NCBI GenBank assembly: GCA_017543335.1
Contig: JAFYGE010000086.1
Coordinates: forward strand, 1-64,000
Direction: 5' to 3'
Length of the DNA: 64,000 bases
Source: Ruminococcus sp.
Lineage (GTDB): Bacteria; Bacillota; Clostridia; Oscillospirales; Ruminococcaceae
Part shown: piece by piece, positions 1-9,532 of the stretch
Layout: each line of letters starts with the position of its first letter
Numbering within the stretch: position 1 is the stretch's first letter
The notes under the pieces: generated by a model
What the model saw: only the letters and a program-made list of their open reading frames with translations
Told to the model about the DNA's origin: nothing
Database searches by the model: none
Position numbers and translations under genes: made by a program

Positions 1-83
1 CCGAACAGGAAATATCCGCCTTTGTTGACAAGTTCCTCGAAGCAATTCCTGATGCTTTAAAAATCAAGTTAATGGCTGCTTAA
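1..83 (+). CDS. C-terminal end of an unidentified protein (cut by window edge)
   Basis: An open frame enters from the left edge and ends at a TAA at 81-83, giving a 26-residue tail (ends KIKLMAA). Codon use looks coding, but too little is left to assign a family. No T-rich terminator hairpin follows directly. Confidence 0.5.
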   Translation, partial: EQEISAFVDKFLEAIPDALKIKLMAA

Positions 84-135
84 TTTTGTTACTTTTGTGG
101 CATTATCTATTGATTTTTCATGATGCACAGTTTTT

Positions 136-165
136 TTGATGCGCGAAGTTTGAGTAATGTATAAT
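136..165 (+). promoter_or_regulatory. Possible promoter upstream of tRNA-Gly
   Basis: TTGATG at 136-141 and a consensus TATAAT at 160-165 are separated by 18 bases. It points toward the tRNA about 110 bases downstream. Nothing else recognisable lies between 84 and 273. Confidence 0.4.
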
Positions 166-273
166 AAAGTAAAGATGTGTAATCATAAAAGAATATCGGC
201 TTTATTTACTTGGCATAAAAAGAGGAATAACGCAGTCAATAAGTACATATCAATAAATATAAGAGCAGCATAT

Positions 274-348
274 GCAGATATAGTATAGCGGCTATTACTT
301 CAGTTTCCCAAACTGAGGAGGCGGGTTCGACCCCCGTTATCTGCTCCA
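274..348 (+). tRNA. tRNA-Gly (anticodon CCC)
   Basis: Full cloverleaf of 75 bases including an encoded CCA. The acceptor stem pairs GCAGATA with TATCTGC. The anticodon stem TCAGT/ACTGA closes a TTCCCAA loop with anticodon CCC at 307-309. The T arm carries the GTTCGA core. It reads GGG glycine codons. A terminator hairpin follows at once, so it appears to be a single-tRNA transcript. Confidence 0.95.
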
Positions 349-354
349 ATACAA

Positions 355-384
355 AAGCTCACGCAATGCGTGGGCTTAATTTTA
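355..384 (+). terminator. Intrinsic terminator of the tRNA
   Basis: A 10-base stem (355-364 with 368-377, one G-T pair) with a 3-base loop is followed by AATTTTAAT. Its loop contains an ATG at 366 that is in frame with the next gene. This helps exclude that ATG as the cardiolipin synthase start. Confidence 0.75.
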
Positions 385-419
385 ATACAGTGAAATCCAA
401 CAACGATTGGAGAAAAAAC

Positions 420-1988
420 ATGAAACAAGATCCCAAACCCATTACACTTCTTAAAAGAAGAAAAAAAGGACTTTTCAAACTTATATTCAGCAGACTTTTT
501 ATATTTATAATTCTCATAGTTTTTCAGCTTATTTTATTTTTAGGACTATACGGCATATTCTATGAGTACATCCCGCATTTCACAGTAATTCAGAGCATCT
601 TTTCTCTTTTTATGGTACTTTACCTGTTTCTCTGTGAGATGGACTCGTCAGCTAAGCTCACATGGCTTGCAATAATTGCCCTCTTCCCTGTCCCGGGAGC
701 TATACTGCTATGGTTCACAAAAGTAAGTCTCGGGCAGAGAGCAAATAAGCTAAGAATAATCACCCTAATAAATGAAACTAAAACAAAGCTCATTCAAAAC
801 ACAAATGTCATAAATTCTCCTGAGCTGATAAACTCCGGAATGGACGACCTTTGTCATTACCTCAACAAAACAGGGTGTTTCCCTATCTACCAGAATACTT
901 CTGTAAGATATTTTTCACAGGGAGAAGACAAGTTCACAGCCATGCTCGAAGAACTAAAAAATGCAAAAAAATTCATTTTCATGGAATACTTTATCTTGGA
1001 TGAAGGATATATGTGGGGAACTGTTCTTGCGATACTTGCAGATAAGGTCAGACACGGAGTAGATGTCCGTGTAATGTACGACGGAATGTGTGAAATATCG
1101 ACACTAAGCTTCGACTACACTTCAAGAATACAGAAACTCGGCATAAAGTGCAAAGCATTTTCGCCAATACAGCCATTTCTATCGACCCACTACAACTACC
1201 GTGACCACCGAAAAATACTCGTAATAGACGGAAAAACCGCATTTAACGGCGGCATAAATCTTGCTGACGAATATATAAATAAGGTAAATCGCTTTGGGCA
1301 CTGGAAAGATACAGCTGTAATGCTTAAAGGTGACGCTGTTCAGAGTTTTACACTTATGTTTCTGCAAATGTGGAATATCACGGAGCGTATACCTAAATGG
1401 GACAGATATCTCGGACTCCCCACAAAACGTGAGAGGACGGACGGTTTTGTCATGCCATTTGCAGATTGTCCGCTTGACGATTACAAAGTCGGAGAAAACG
1501 TCTATATGGACATACTCAACCGTTCCACAAAATACGTCCACATAATGACGCCATATCTCATACTTGACGGTGAAATGGAGTCTGCAATAAAATTCGCCGC
1601 ACAGCGTGGGATAGATGTAAAAATCATACTCCCCGGTATTCCGGACAAGAAAACTGCATTTGCACTTGCTAAAACTCACTATAAAGCCCTTGTTAATGCC
1701 GGAGTTAAAATATACGAATACACTCCCGGATTCGTACACGCAAAAGTATGTGAAAGTGACGGAGAAAGAGCGGTTGTCGGCACTATAAACTTTGATTATC
1801 GGAGTCTTTATCATCACTATGAATGTGCCACATATATGTACAAAACAAGCTGTATAAAAGATATAGAAAATGATTTTCAGAACACATTAAAAAAATGCCG
1901 TAAGGTAACTCCGGAAACTATAAAAAAAGAAAAACTCTATTATAAAGTGGTCGGCAGCGTAATGAAAGTTATCGCACCGCTTATGTAG
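420..1988 (+). CDS. cls: Cardiolipin synthase (phospholipase D family)
   Basis: 522-residue membrane enzyme that joins two phosphatidylglycerols into cardiolipin and releases glycerol. Two N-terminal hydrophobic helices (about 22-45 and 58-100) precede a PLD-type catalytic region with two HxKxxxxD motifs: H263/K265/D270 (in HRKILVID) and H440/K442/D447 (in HAKVCESD). Length and layout match bacterial ClsA. I start at ATG 420, which has GGAG seven bases upstream; an in-frame ATG at 366 lies in the tRNA terminator. The acyltransferase gene begins 25 bases downstream, suggesting co-transcription. Confidence 0.93.
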   Translation: MKQDPKPITLLKRRKKGLFKLIFSRLFIFIILIVFQLILFLGLYGIFYEYIPHFTVIQSIFSLFMVLYLFLCEMDSSAKLTWLAIIALFPVPGAILLWFTKVSLGQRANKLRIITLINETKTKLIQNTNVINSPELINSGMDDLCHYLNKTGCFPIYQNTSVRYFSQGEDKFTAMLEELKNAKKFIFMEYFILDEGYMWGTVLAILADKVRHGVDVRVMYDGMCEISTLSFDYTSRIQKLGIKCKAFSPIQPFLSTHYNYRDHRKILVIDGKTAFNGGINLADEYINKVNRFGHWKDTAVMLKGDAVQSFTLMFLQMWNITERIPKWDRYLGLPTKRERTDGFVMPFADCPLDDYKVGENVYMDILNRSTKYVHIMTPYLILDGEMESAIKFAAQRGIDVKIILPGIPDKKTAFALAKTHYKALVNAGVKIYEYTPGFVHAKVCESDGERAVVGTINFDYRSLYHHYECATYMYKTSCIKDIENDFQNTLKKCRKVTPETIKKEKLYYKVVGSVMKVIAPLM

Positions 1989-2013
1989 TACAAAAGAAAC
2001 GAGGTGAAACTGC

Positions 2014-2982
2014 ATGAAAAAAAGAATAGGAGAACTCGACTTTATAAAAGGTATAGCAATAATACTCGTCGTACTCGGACACATTGTAAGTCAGGTATGG
2101 TCACAGGATCCGGCAGTTTATGAGAAGTCTCCCCTATTCCTGTTCTGTTATTCTTTTCATATGCCGCTTTTTGTATTCATAAGCGGTTATGTATGCAGTG
2201 TCACCATAAAAGACGACATCAACTGGCTTGCAAAGCGGCTAAAAAGAATAGGACTCCCCTATTTTCTCGCACTCATATTATGGTACATTATATTAAGGAG
2301 AGAATCGATATCAACATTTTTCTCACCTATGGCATATTGGTATCTACCTTTTGTCATGATCGCTGACACAGCATTTTTCTTCGACAGAAAAACTCCTAAA
2401 GGCTGCGTTTTTTCCGCTATATTAATTATATCAGCTCTTATATGTAAATTTGAACCATTCCACATCGACATCGCACACCACCTTGTAAGATTTATTCCGT
2501 TCTATTTTATGGGAACAGTCAGTCCGTCTTTAATGCAGAAATACAAATCGAAACTAATTTACATATACTCAGTATTGACCCTGATTTTCATTGTAACAGT
2601 CCCCTTCTACCGTCAGGGACTTGACGCTCAATTAAACAGTTTACCATGGCTAACAAACGGTGATTCAGTAAATACGCTCGTCAAAGTCGTCATATTATTT
2701 ATAAACAAATTCATCGTACCTATAGCAGGCATCGGTGCAGTAATGCTGCTGACAAGACTTATGTACTCCACAAAATGTACATTTATAGTAAGAAATGCAG
2801 TCGAATTTATCGGAAAGCAGACCTTGTTCATTTATCTGCTGCATGACCTCTTCTTTGTTCATTTTTTCAACAGAAATATCATAAATTGTGTCATTTCATT
2901 ATTCACCGCAACTCTCATACCGATATTACTATCAGTTCTGTTCACTCGGATAAACACCATTTTATCACAAAAGAGGAAGTAA
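2014..2982 (+). CDS. Acyltransferase family 3 membrane protein
   Basis: 322-residue polytopic protein of the acyltransferase-3 family, which moves acetyl or other acyl groups onto sugars or lipids at the membrane. The N-terminus has the family signature (RIGELDFIKGIAIILVVLGH, with the conserved histidine), followed by about ten hydrophobic segments. RBS GAGGTG precedes ATG 2014. It follows cls by 25 bases, so an envelope role is likely. The acceptor cannot be told from sequence. Confidence 0.88.
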   Translation: MKKRIGELDFIKGIAIILVVLGHIVSQVWSQDPAVYEKSPLFLFCYSFHMPLFVFISGYVCSVTIKDDINWLAKRLKRIGLPYFLALILWYIILRRESISTFFSPMAYWYLPFVMIADTAFFFDRKTPKGCVFSAILIISALICKFEPFHIDIAHHLVRFIPFYFMGTVSPSLMQKYKSKLIYIYSVLTLIFIVTVPFYRQGLDAQLNSLPWLTNGDSVNTLVKVVILFINKFIVPIAGIGAVMLLTRLMYSTKCTFIVRNAVEFIGKQTLFIYLLHDLFFVHFFNRNIINCVISLFTATLIPILLSVLFTRINTILSQKRK

Positions 2983-3058
2983 TGCTCATAAACTTATGTC
3001 GTTTGTATCAATAATTATAGTAAAAACATAAAAATTAATACTCTTGGCAAAAAAACAC

Positions 3059-3087
3059 TTTTCAAATCTATTGAAATGTGGTATAAT
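3059..3087 (+). promoter_or_regulatory. Promoter of the phosphoglucomutase gene
   Basis: TTTTCA at 3059-3064 (4 of 6 to consensus), a 17-base spacer and TATAAT at 3082-3087. A strong RBS (TTAGGAGG) and the ATG at 3116 follow closely. Confidence 0.55.
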
Positions 3088-3115
3088 ATAGTATATTTGT
3101 TTAGGAGGTATTATA

Positions 3116-4828
3116 ATGTCAGAAATGGAACTTTATAACCTTTGGTGTGATAACGCAAAGGAGGATCCCGATCTTCAGACTGAACTTGTCGGCATCAAGG
3201 ACGATAATGATGCCATAAATGATAGATTTTACCGTGATCTGGAATTCGGTACAGGCGGTCTCAGAGGTGTGATCGGTGCCGGAACAAATCGTATGAATAT
3301 TTATACTGTAAGGCGTGCTACTCAGGGCTTTGCAGATTATCTTAATCAGGAATACAAAAACCCAAGCGTCGCTATCTCTTTCGACAGCCGTATAAAGTCA
3401 GATGTATTTTCAAAGGCTGCTGCTGAGGTGCTCGCTGCAAACGGAATAAAAGTACACATATATACAGAGCTCATGCCTACACCTTGCCTTTCTTTCGCTG
3501 TACGTGCTCTTAAATGCCAGGGCGGTATTATGGTTACTGCAAGCCACAACCCTGCTAAGTACAACGGCTATAAGGTTTACGGCGAGGACGGCTGCCAGAT
3601 CACTCTCAGAGGTGCTGAGATAATACTCGAAAAGATCAATTCTCTCGATATGTTCAATGACGTTAAGACTTCATCTTTCGATGAGGAATTAGCAAAGGGC
3701 AATATCAAGTATATCGGCGAAGAAGTTATCGAGGACTTCTACAAGAACGTTCTCGCTGAAGGCATCAACACTGACCTCTGTGCTTCAAGTGGTCTTAAAG
3801 TTGTTTATACTCCTCTTAACGGTACAGGTAACAAGCCTGTTCGTGAGATACTCAAGAGACTTGGTATATCAGACGTAACTGTCGTTAAGGAGCAGGAGAA
3901 CCCGGACGGAAACTTCACTACCTGCCCTTATCCGAACCCTGAGATACGTGAAGCTCTCGAAATAGGTCTTAAATACTGCAACGAAGTAAAGCCAGACCTT
4001 CTTCTTGCTACCGATCCTGACTGCGACCGTGTTGGTATCGCTGTTCCTGACGGTGACGGATATGCCCTTTTCTCAGGTAACGAAGTCGGAGCTCTTCTCC
4101 TCGAATACATCTGCCAGCAGCGTATAAAGAAAGGCACAATGCCTAAGAATCCTATCGCTGTCAAGACTATCGTTACTACAGATATCGTAAACTTTATCGC
4201 AAAGGAATACGGTGTTGAGGTAATCAACGTTCTTACAGGTTTCAAGTTCATCGGTGAGCAGATAGGTCTTCTTGAAGCTAAAGGCGAAGAAAACCGCTAT
4301 ATATTCGGATTTGAAGAGAGCTACGGCTATCTCTCAGGTTCTTATGTAAGAGATAAGGACGCAGTAAACGCTTCAATGCTTATCTGCGAAATGGCTGCAT
4401 ATTACCGCACTCAGGGCATCACTCTTCTTCAGGCTCGTGAGAATATGTACAAGAAGTACGGTATGTTCCTCCAGACTCTCCACAGCTTCACTTTTGAAGG
4501 CGAGAGCGGTATGAACAAGATGTCTGAGATAATGACAAAGCTCAGAAATGATCCTCCAGCTGTTATAGGCGGTCTTAAAGTTGTTAAATTCGAGGACTAC
4601 CAGACAAGTGTTGCTAAGGACATTGTTACAGGTGCCGAAACTGCTATCACACTCCCTAAGTCAAACGTTCTTGCTTTCTACCTTGAAGGCGGTTCAAAAG
4701 CTATAGTTCGTCCATCTGGTACAGAGCCTAAGATAAAGACTTACTTCACTGCTAAACAGCCAACTAAGGCTGAGGCAGAAGCTCTCGAAGCTAAGCTTTG
4801 CAGTGATTTCACTAAGGTTTTCAACTAA
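3116..4828 (+). CDS. pgcA: Phosphoglucomutase/phosphomannomutase (alpha-PGM family)
   Basis: 570-residue enzyme interconverting glucose-1-phosphate and glucose-6-phosphate (possibly mannose phosphates), feeding glycogen and nucleotide-sugar synthesis. The phosphoserine loop TASHNP places the catalytic serine at 143. The metal loop DPDCDR lies near 300, the sugar loop GFEESYGY near 398 and the phosphate loop RPSGTEPK near 540. Length fits the Gram-positive PgcA-type mutases. It has its own promoter and terminator, so it is monocistronic. Exact sugar preference is uncertain. Confidence 0.92.
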   Translation: MSEMELYNLWCDNAKEDPDLQTELVGIKDDNDAINDRFYRDLEFGTGGLRGVIGAGTNRMNIYTVRRATQGFADYLNQEYKNPSVAISFDSRIKSDVFSKAAAEVLAANGIKVHIYTELMPTPCLSFAVRALKCQGGIMVTASHNPAKYNGYKVYGEDGCQITLRGAEIILEKINSLDMFNDVKTSSFDEELAKGNIKYIGEEVIEDFYKNVLAEGINTDLCASSGLKVVYTPLNGTGNKPVREILKRLGISDVTVVKEQENPDGNFTTCPYPNPEIREALEIGLKYCNEVKPDLLLATDPDCDRVGIAVPDGDGYALFSGNEVGALLLEYICQQRIKKGTMPKNPIAVKTIVTTDIVNFIAKEYGVEVINVLTGFKFIGEQIGLLEAKGEENRYIFGFEESYGYLSGSYVRDKDAVNASMLICEMAAYYRTQGITLLQARENMYKKYGMFLQTLHSFTFEGESGMNKMSEIMTKLRNDPPAVIGGLKVVKFEDYQTSVAKDIVTGAETAITLPKSNVLAFYLEGGSKAIVRPSGTEPKIKTYFTAKQPTKAEAEALEAKLCSDFTKVFN

Positions 4829-4838
4829 AATATACATA

Positions 4839-4866
4839 GGGGCAGACTACGGTTTGCCCCATTTTT
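4839..4866 (+). terminator. Intrinsic terminator after phosphoglucomutase
   Basis: GGGGCA pairs with TGCCCC around a short loop (4839-4860), followed by ATTTTT. Confidence 0.8.
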
Positions 4867-4885
4867 ATAAGATCGGAGTGTTACA

Positions 4886-5659
4886 ATGAAGGATTGGAAT
4901 CCAGAACAGTATTCAAAATTCATAAAAGAACGCACACAGCCTGCGATCGACCTCGCTAATAAAATAAATATAAAAAGTCCGCAGAAAATTTTAGATCTCG
5001 GATGCGGTACAGGAAACAGCTCTCAGGTACTCAAAGACCGATTCCCTTTTGCCGAGATCGTTGGTGTCGACAACTCCCAGACCATGATCGAACAAGCTGA
5101 AAAAGAACACAGCGGCATAAAATTTATGCTCGCTGACATTTCCGGCGACATTTCATCGCTTGGCTCTGACTACGATATTGTATTCTCAAATGCCTGTATT
5201 CAGTGGATACCCGACCATAAGTCACTCATTCCAAAGCTTATGGGACTGCTCAAAACCGGCGGTGTGCTCGCTGTTCAAGCTCCAATGCAGAGCGAACACC
5301 CTGTACAGCAGCTCATTCATAAGCTCGCTTTCAGTGACAAATGGTCAAGAAAAATAAAGAACCCACGTCCTATAAATACCCTCACCCAAGACAGGTATTT
5401 CGATATTCTCTCGGAACTTACTTCTGATTTTTCCATATGGAAAACAGTCTATGGTCACCGTATGCCGTCACATCAGAGCATTGTTGAATGGTACAAAGGA
5501 ACAGGACTTCGTCCATATCTTGCTCAGCTCGAAGAAGAGGATGCTGCAAACTTCGAGGCTGAACTGCTTGAAATGGTCTGTCAGACTTATTCCGTTCACT
5601 CAAACGGCGAGATACTCTTTAAATTCCCAAGAATATTCTTCACAGCGGTCAAAGAATAA
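4886..5659 (+). CDS. SAM-dependent methyltransferase, trans-aconitate methyltransferase-like
   Basis: 257-residue class I methyltransferase. The opening MKDWNPEQYSKFIKERTQPA and the C-terminus ending in FKFPRIFFTA resemble Tam, which methylates trans-aconitate, a spontaneous aconitase by-product. The SAM loop LDLGCGTGNSS is at about 36-46, with an acidic motif (VGVDNS) after the next strand. RBS GGAG precedes ATG 4886. It stands alone between the phosphoglucomutase terminator and the rpmE promoter. The fold is certain; the substrate is inferred from similarity. Confidence 0.8.
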   Translation: MKDWNPEQYSKFIKERTQPAIDLANKINIKSPQKILDLGCGTGNSSQVLKDRFPFAEIVGVDNSQTMIEQAEKEHSGIKFMLADISGDISSLGSDYDIVFSNACIQWIPDHKSLIPKLMGLLKTGGVLAVQAPMQSEHPVQQLIHKLAFSDKWSRKIKNPRPINTLTQDRYFDILSELTSDFSIWKTVYGHRMPSHQSIVEWYKGTGLRPYLAQLEEEDAANFEAELLEMVCQTYSVHSNGEILFKFPRIFFTAVKE

Positions 5660-5687
5660 TTAAATAAAAAAAATATATCTTTAACTA

Positions 5688-5716
5688 TTGACACATCTTG
5701 TAATGTATGATATAAT
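5688..5716 (+). promoter_or_regulatory. Consensus promoter of rpmE
   Basis: TTGACA (5688-5693), a 17-base spacer and TATAAT (5711-5716): both hexamers are perfect. Predicted transcription start is about 5723. Confidence 0.88.
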
Positions 5717-5723
5717 TTATAAC

Positions 5724-5803
5724 TGTAATGTATAACGGCACTACTGTCTAAGGGAACTGATGGGCTGCACGGATACACATATTCTGTGAAAGAGGTGACT
5801 ATC
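5724..5803 (+). promoter_or_regulatory. 5' leader of rpmE, possible L31 autoregulatory leader
   Basis: An untranslated leader of about 80 bases separates the predicted start site from the GTG start of L31. It contains short complementary runs. Autoregulatory L31 leaders are known in Firmicutes, but I could not match this one to a consensus by eye. Confidence 0.35.
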
Positions 5804-6007
5804 GTGAAAGAGGGAATCCATCCTAATTTTGTGAAGACTACAATTACTTGCCACTGCGGTAACGTAATCGAGACAATGTCCACAAAGGAAAACATCAAGG
5901 TTGAAATCTGCTCAAAGTGCCATCCATTCTATACAGGCAAGCAGAAGCTTGTTGATACAGGCGGACGTGTTGACAGATTCAAGAAGCGTTTCAATATGGA
6001 CAAGTAA
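5804..6007 (+). CDS. rpmE: 50S ribosomal protein L31
   Basis: 67-residue zinc-type L31, a small protein of the large ribosomal subunit that bridges to the 30S head. The sequence begins MKEGIHP, as the family does, and carries cysteines in CHCG and CSKC that bind zinc. I chose GTG 5804 because AGAGGTG lies six bases upstream. An upstream in-frame GTG at 5786 would add six residues and overlap that RBS. A consensus promoter and a terminator flank it, so it is a single-gene unit. Confidence 0.95.
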   Translation: MKEGIHPNFVKTTITCHCGNVIETMSTKENIKVEICSKCHPFYTGKQKLVDTGGRVDRFKKRFNMDK

Positions 6008-6014
6008 GTCATAC

Positions 6015-6036
6015 AGCCGGTCTATTGACCGGCTTT
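6015..6036 (+). terminator. Intrinsic terminator of rpmE
   Basis: GCCGGTC and GACCGGC form a 7-base stem with a TATT loop, followed by TTTTT, just after the rpmE stop. Confidence 0.88.
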
Positions 6037-6063
6037 TTGCGTTATTTATTAAAGGTCTGATTT

Positions 6064-6708
6064 ATGAATTATTTTACTGTTTCCAAGCCGGCTCAGGACT
6101 CTTTCATTGAAAAGCGTTCCGAGTTTATCGGCTATATATCCCCTGTCTCCACCAATGACGAGGCCGTTGAGTTCATCAACTCCATAAAAGCTCAGCACCG
6201 CAAGGCTAAGCACAACGTCTATGCCTATATCCTGAGGAACGACAATATTTCCCGATATTCCGATGACGGCGAGCCTCAGGGGACTGCCGGTATGCCGGTG
6301 CTTGAAGTGCTGAAAAAACGTGGACTTACCGATGTATGTGTGGTAGTCACAAGATATTTCGGAGGCATACTCCTCGGCGGCGGAGGTCTCGTAAGAGCTT
6401 ACTCACACGCTGCTTCACTCGCCTGTGATGCGGCTGATATAATGCATATGTGCCTTTGTCACAAGCTCAGCATAACTACCGATTATGGTATGTACGGGAA
6501 AATTTCCTATTTGCTGCCAAATTTTGATACAATTACAGTTTCATCGGATTTCGGCAGTGATGTTACTTTAGAAATACTCGTTCTGTCAGAAAAACTCAAA
6601 CCGCTTATCGATGAACTCACAGAAGTCACTAACGGTTCCGTTGAGCTGACCGACTGCGGCGAATTTTACGAGGATTTCTCCTCAATAAAAAAAATTTCTG
6701 ATTTTTAA
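6064..6708 (+). CDS. yigZ: YigZ/IMPACT family protein
   Basis: 214-residue member of the UPF0029/IMPACT family. The N-terminal half has the family core (SDDGEPQGTAGMP and VVVTRYFGGILLGGGG at about 70-120). The C-terminal half is the ferredoxin-like DUF1949 domain (about 140-205). The bacterial role is unsettled; YigZ/YvyE proteins are linked to translation. RBS AAAGG precedes ATG 6064. It is followed by the dGTPase-like/dnaG/sigA run. Confidence 0.9.
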   Translation: MNYFTVSKPAQDSFIEKRSEFIGYISPVSTNDEAVEFINSIKAQHRKAKHNVYAYILRNDNISRYSDDGEPQGTAGMPVLEVLKKRGLTDVCVVVTRYFGGILLGGGGLVRAYSHAASLACDAADIMHMCLCHKLSITTDYGMYGKISYLLPNFDTITVSSDFGSDVTLEILVLSEKLKPLIDELTEVTNGSVELTDCGEFYEDFSSIKKISDF

Positions 6709-6771
6709 AAGGATTTTCACCACTTTTCGAGTATATGTATTATAGAGAACTTTTGCGGAGGTGTATCAGGT

Positions 6772-7767
6772 ATGACTGTACGTGAACAAATCGAGACTAC
6801 TGAGGCTGCTATCCTCAGTAACTATGCCTGCGTCAGCACTGACAGCAGCATGACCAGACGTGAACAGTCCGAGGAAAAATGTCCTTACAGGACCGAATTT
6901 CAGCGTGACCGTGACCGTATCCTTCACTGCAATTCATTCCGAAGGCTCAAACGTAAGACTCAGGTCTTTCTTTCACCTGTCGGCGACCACTACCGTACTC
7001 GACTTACACATACCCTCGAAGTTGCTCAGATAGCCCGAACTATCGCTCGTGGTATGAGAATGAACGAAGACCTCACAGAAGCTATAGCTCTTGGTCACGA
7101 CCTCGGACACTCCCCTTTCGGACACTGCGGCGAAGCTGTTCTCAACGAGATATGTCCGCATGGGTTCAAGCATTATGAACAGAGCGTCCGTGTTGTTGAG
7201 GAGCTCGAAAAAAAAGGCAAGGGTCTGAATCTCACCTACGCTGTAAGAAACGGCATACTCTGTCATACAAATATGACCGCCGACACAAAAGAGGGCAATA
7301 TAGTCCGTTTAGCTGACACTATCGCTTACATAAACCACGATATCGAGGACTCGATCCGTGCTGGGATCCTACATTCAGGCGAACTTCCAAGAGATTGTGT
7401 CAAAGTTCTCGGCAATACTAAAACAAAAAGAATCACAACTCTCATAGCATCAGTTATTGAGCATGGTGCTTATGAGATCGATTTTGCTCCGGATATTCGC
7501 AAAGCTCACGATGATCTAAAAAAATTCATGTTCGAGCGTGTTTATACAAATCCTGCCGCTAAACAGGAAGAATCAAAAGCTGAACTTCTCGTTAAAAAGC
7601 TCTACGCTTATTTTATCGAGAATACTGACAAGCTTCCGGAGGAATATCGCAATATAATAAAAAAATCCGACGACCACCGTGCCGTCTGTGACTATATATC
7701 CGGAATGAGCGACGCATATGCTGTCGATCTCTATACCGAACTGTTTGTGCCGAAATTCTGGAAATAA
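6772..7767 (+). CDS. dgt: dGTPase-like HD-domain triphosphohydrolase
   Basis: 331-residue HD-superfamily protein related to dGTP triphosphohydrolases, which split dNTPs into nucleosides and triphosphate. The N-terminus has RDRDRILHCNSFRRLKRKTQVF. Metal ligands are H80, H109 and D110 (HTLEVAQ and LGHDLGHSPFGH), with a further aspartate in NHDIEDSIRAG. It matches the short Firmicute type that sits upstream of dnaG. RBS GGAGG precedes ATG 6772, and dnaG begins 11 bases after its stop, so they are co-transcribed. Nucleotide preference is not visible. Confidence 0.9.
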   Translation: MTVREQIETTEAAILSNYACVSTDSSMTRREQSEEKCPYRTEFQRDRDRILHCNSFRRLKRKTQVFLSPVGDHYRTRLTHTLEVAQIARTIARGMRMNEDLTEAIALGHDLGHSPFGHCGEAVLNEICPHGFKHYEQSVRVVEELEKKGKGLNLTYAVRNGILCHTNMTADTKEGNIVRLADTIAYINHDIEDSIRAGILHSGELPRDCVKVLGNTKTKRITTLIASVIEHGAYEIDFAPDIRKAHDDLKKFMFERVYTNPAAKQEESKAELLVKKLYAYFIENTDKLPEEYRNIIKKSDDHRAVCDYISGMSDAYAVDLYTELFVPKFWK

Positions 7768-7778
7768 CGGAGGAAACA

Positions 7779-9521
7779 ATGCAAATAAACGACGAATTCC
7801 TCTATAGACTCAGAGAGGCAAATCCCATAGATACCGTTTTCGGCAGCTATGTTAACATCATACGGCGTGGCAGAAATTACGTCTGCAACTGCCCTTTTCA
7901 TTCGGAAAAGACACCGTCCTGCACCATTTTTATGGAAACTCAGAGTTTCTACTGCTTCGGATGCGGTGCCGGAGGTGATGTTATAACCTTCATAATGAAG
8001 ATCGAAAATCTTTCCTTTCCCGAAGCAGTAACTTTACTCGCACAGCGTTCAGGTCTGGAAGTTCCACAGAACGATCCCCGTGACGCCATGCGTGCAAAGC
8101 TGAAAACCCGCATTTACGAAATGAACCGCCTTGCGGCTAATTTTTACTATACTAACCTGATAAAAGGCAATAATAAAGCCGGTCTGCAATATTTCGCACA
8201 GCGAAAGCTCACTCCTCAGACTGTCAAGAAGTACGGTCTAGGATTTGCTCCGGATTCGTGGGACTTGCTTTGCAAATATCTCACCTCAAAAGGCTATTCT
8301 GAGGACGAAATAATCGCTGCTTGGCTAGGCGGACGCAATAGAAACGGCAAACTCTTTGATATGTTCCGCAACAGAGTTATGTTCCCTATCATCGATACCC
8401 GTGGAAATGTTCTCGGATTCGGCGGCAGAGTTATGGATGACAGCAAGCCTAAATACCTGAATACAGCCGATACTCCAGTATTCTATAAGGGAAGCAATCT
8501 GTTCTCTATGAACTTCGCTAAAAATTCCAACACCAAAAGGCTCATACTATGTGAGGGCTATATGGACGTTATTGCTGTGAATCAGGCTGGTTTTGAAAAT
8601 GTCGTTGCAACTCTCGGAACTGCTATCACTCCGGATCAGGCAAGACTGATAAGTCATTATGCTGAGGAGGTCATAATCGCCTACGACAGCGACGGTGCAG
8701 GTCAGAAAGCTACACGAAAGGCGATAAATCACTTTGCTGATGTAGGTCTGCGTACCAAAATTATACATATGGAAGGTGCAAAAGACCCTGATGAGTATAT
8801 AAAAAAATTTGGTGCGAACCGTTTCAGGATGCTCCTTGACGGCTCGGACGATGCAAACGCTTTTATGCTCGACAAGTGCGAGGACGGTCTCGACCTCTCC
8901 TCCGATATGGGAAAAGTCGAGCTTCTTAAAAGATCAGCCGCTGTACTCGCTGGTATAGAGTCACCGCTCGAAAGAGAGATATATATTTCCAGAACAGCGA
9001 AAAAATGCGATATACCTGTACAAGTGCTGAAAACTCACATAGAAGATATTCTGCGTTCAAACCGCAGAAATGCAAGGAAAAAAGAATGGCACAATATCAC
9101 TTCTCAGGTTACTTATAAACGTGATGAAATAAATCCCGAAGCTGTCGAGCTCAGAAAAGAGGCTAAAGCTGAGGAAACTATCATATACTATATCCTGAGA
9201 TTTCCCGAAGAAGCTGATTCTGTAAGCAAGGAAGCTCCGCCGGAGATATTCCTTACTTCATTCAATAAAAGAGTCTATACCGCTCTGCTTAACAGAATTG
9301 CAGCATCGGATAGATTCACATTGTCCCTGCTGGCTGATGAGTTCACCGCTGAGGAAATGGGACGAATAAGCGGTATCTCGGCTAATAACAGGGATTTTAC
9401 AATAGACAGAAATGTTGTTACCGACTGCATTGCTGTACTGAAAAATCATAAAAATAACAGGTCCGGCGATCTCTCAGATCAGGATCTGACAGATCTTTTT
9501 AAATCAAAGATCAGTAAATAG
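7779..9521 (+). CDS. dnaG: DNA primase
   Basis: 580-residue primase that makes RNA primers for replication. An N-terminal CHC2 zinc finger uses C38, H41, C59 and C62. The catalytic TOPRIM core is at about 250-340, with CEGYMDVIA and the metal motif [10 protein letters not shown]-terminal helicase-interaction domain (about 440-575) should bind DnaB. RBS GGAGG lies just upstream of ATG 7779. It sits between the dGTPase-like gene and sigA (11-base gaps), the classic macromolecular-synthesis order of Firmicutes. Confidence 0.97.
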   Translation: MQINDEFLYRLREANPIDTVFGSYVNIIRRGRNYVCNCPFHSEKTPSCTIFMETQSFYCFGCGAGGDVITFIMKIENLSFPEAVTLLAQRSGLEVPQNDPRDAMRAKLKTRIYEMNRLAANFYYTNLIKGNNKAGLQYFAQRKLTPQTVKKYGLGFAPDSWDLLCKYLTSKGYSEDEIIAAWLGGRNRNGKLFDMFRNRVMFPIIDTRGNVLGFGGRVMDDSKPKYLNTADTPVFYKGSNLFSMNFAKNSNTKRLILCEGYMDVIAVNQAGFENVVATLGTAITPDQARLISHYAEEVIIAYDSDGAGQKATRKAINHFADVGLRTKIIHMEGAKDPDEYIKKFGANRFRMLLDGSDDANAFMLDKCEDGLDLSSDMGKVELLKRSAAVLAGIESPLEREIYISRTAKKCDIPVQVLKTHIEDILRSNRRNARKKEWHNITSQVTYKRDEINPEAVELRKEAKAEETIIYYILRFPEEADSVSKEAPPEIFLTSFNKRVYTALLNRIAASDRFTLSLLADEFTAEEMGRISGISANNRDFTIDRNVVTDCIAVLKNHKNNRSGDLSDQDLTDLFKSKISK

Positions 9522-9532
9522 GAGGATTTTAT

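Noticed and set aside
366..419. N-terminal 18-residue extension of cardiolipin synthase from ATG 366
   Set aside because: It lies in the tRNA terminator hairpin and has no RBS; ATG 420 has GGAG at good spacing.
1179..1817. 212-residue minus-strand frame inside cls
   Set aside because: It is antisense to a well-supported PLD-family gene with its catalytic motifs, and the translation shows no domain wording.
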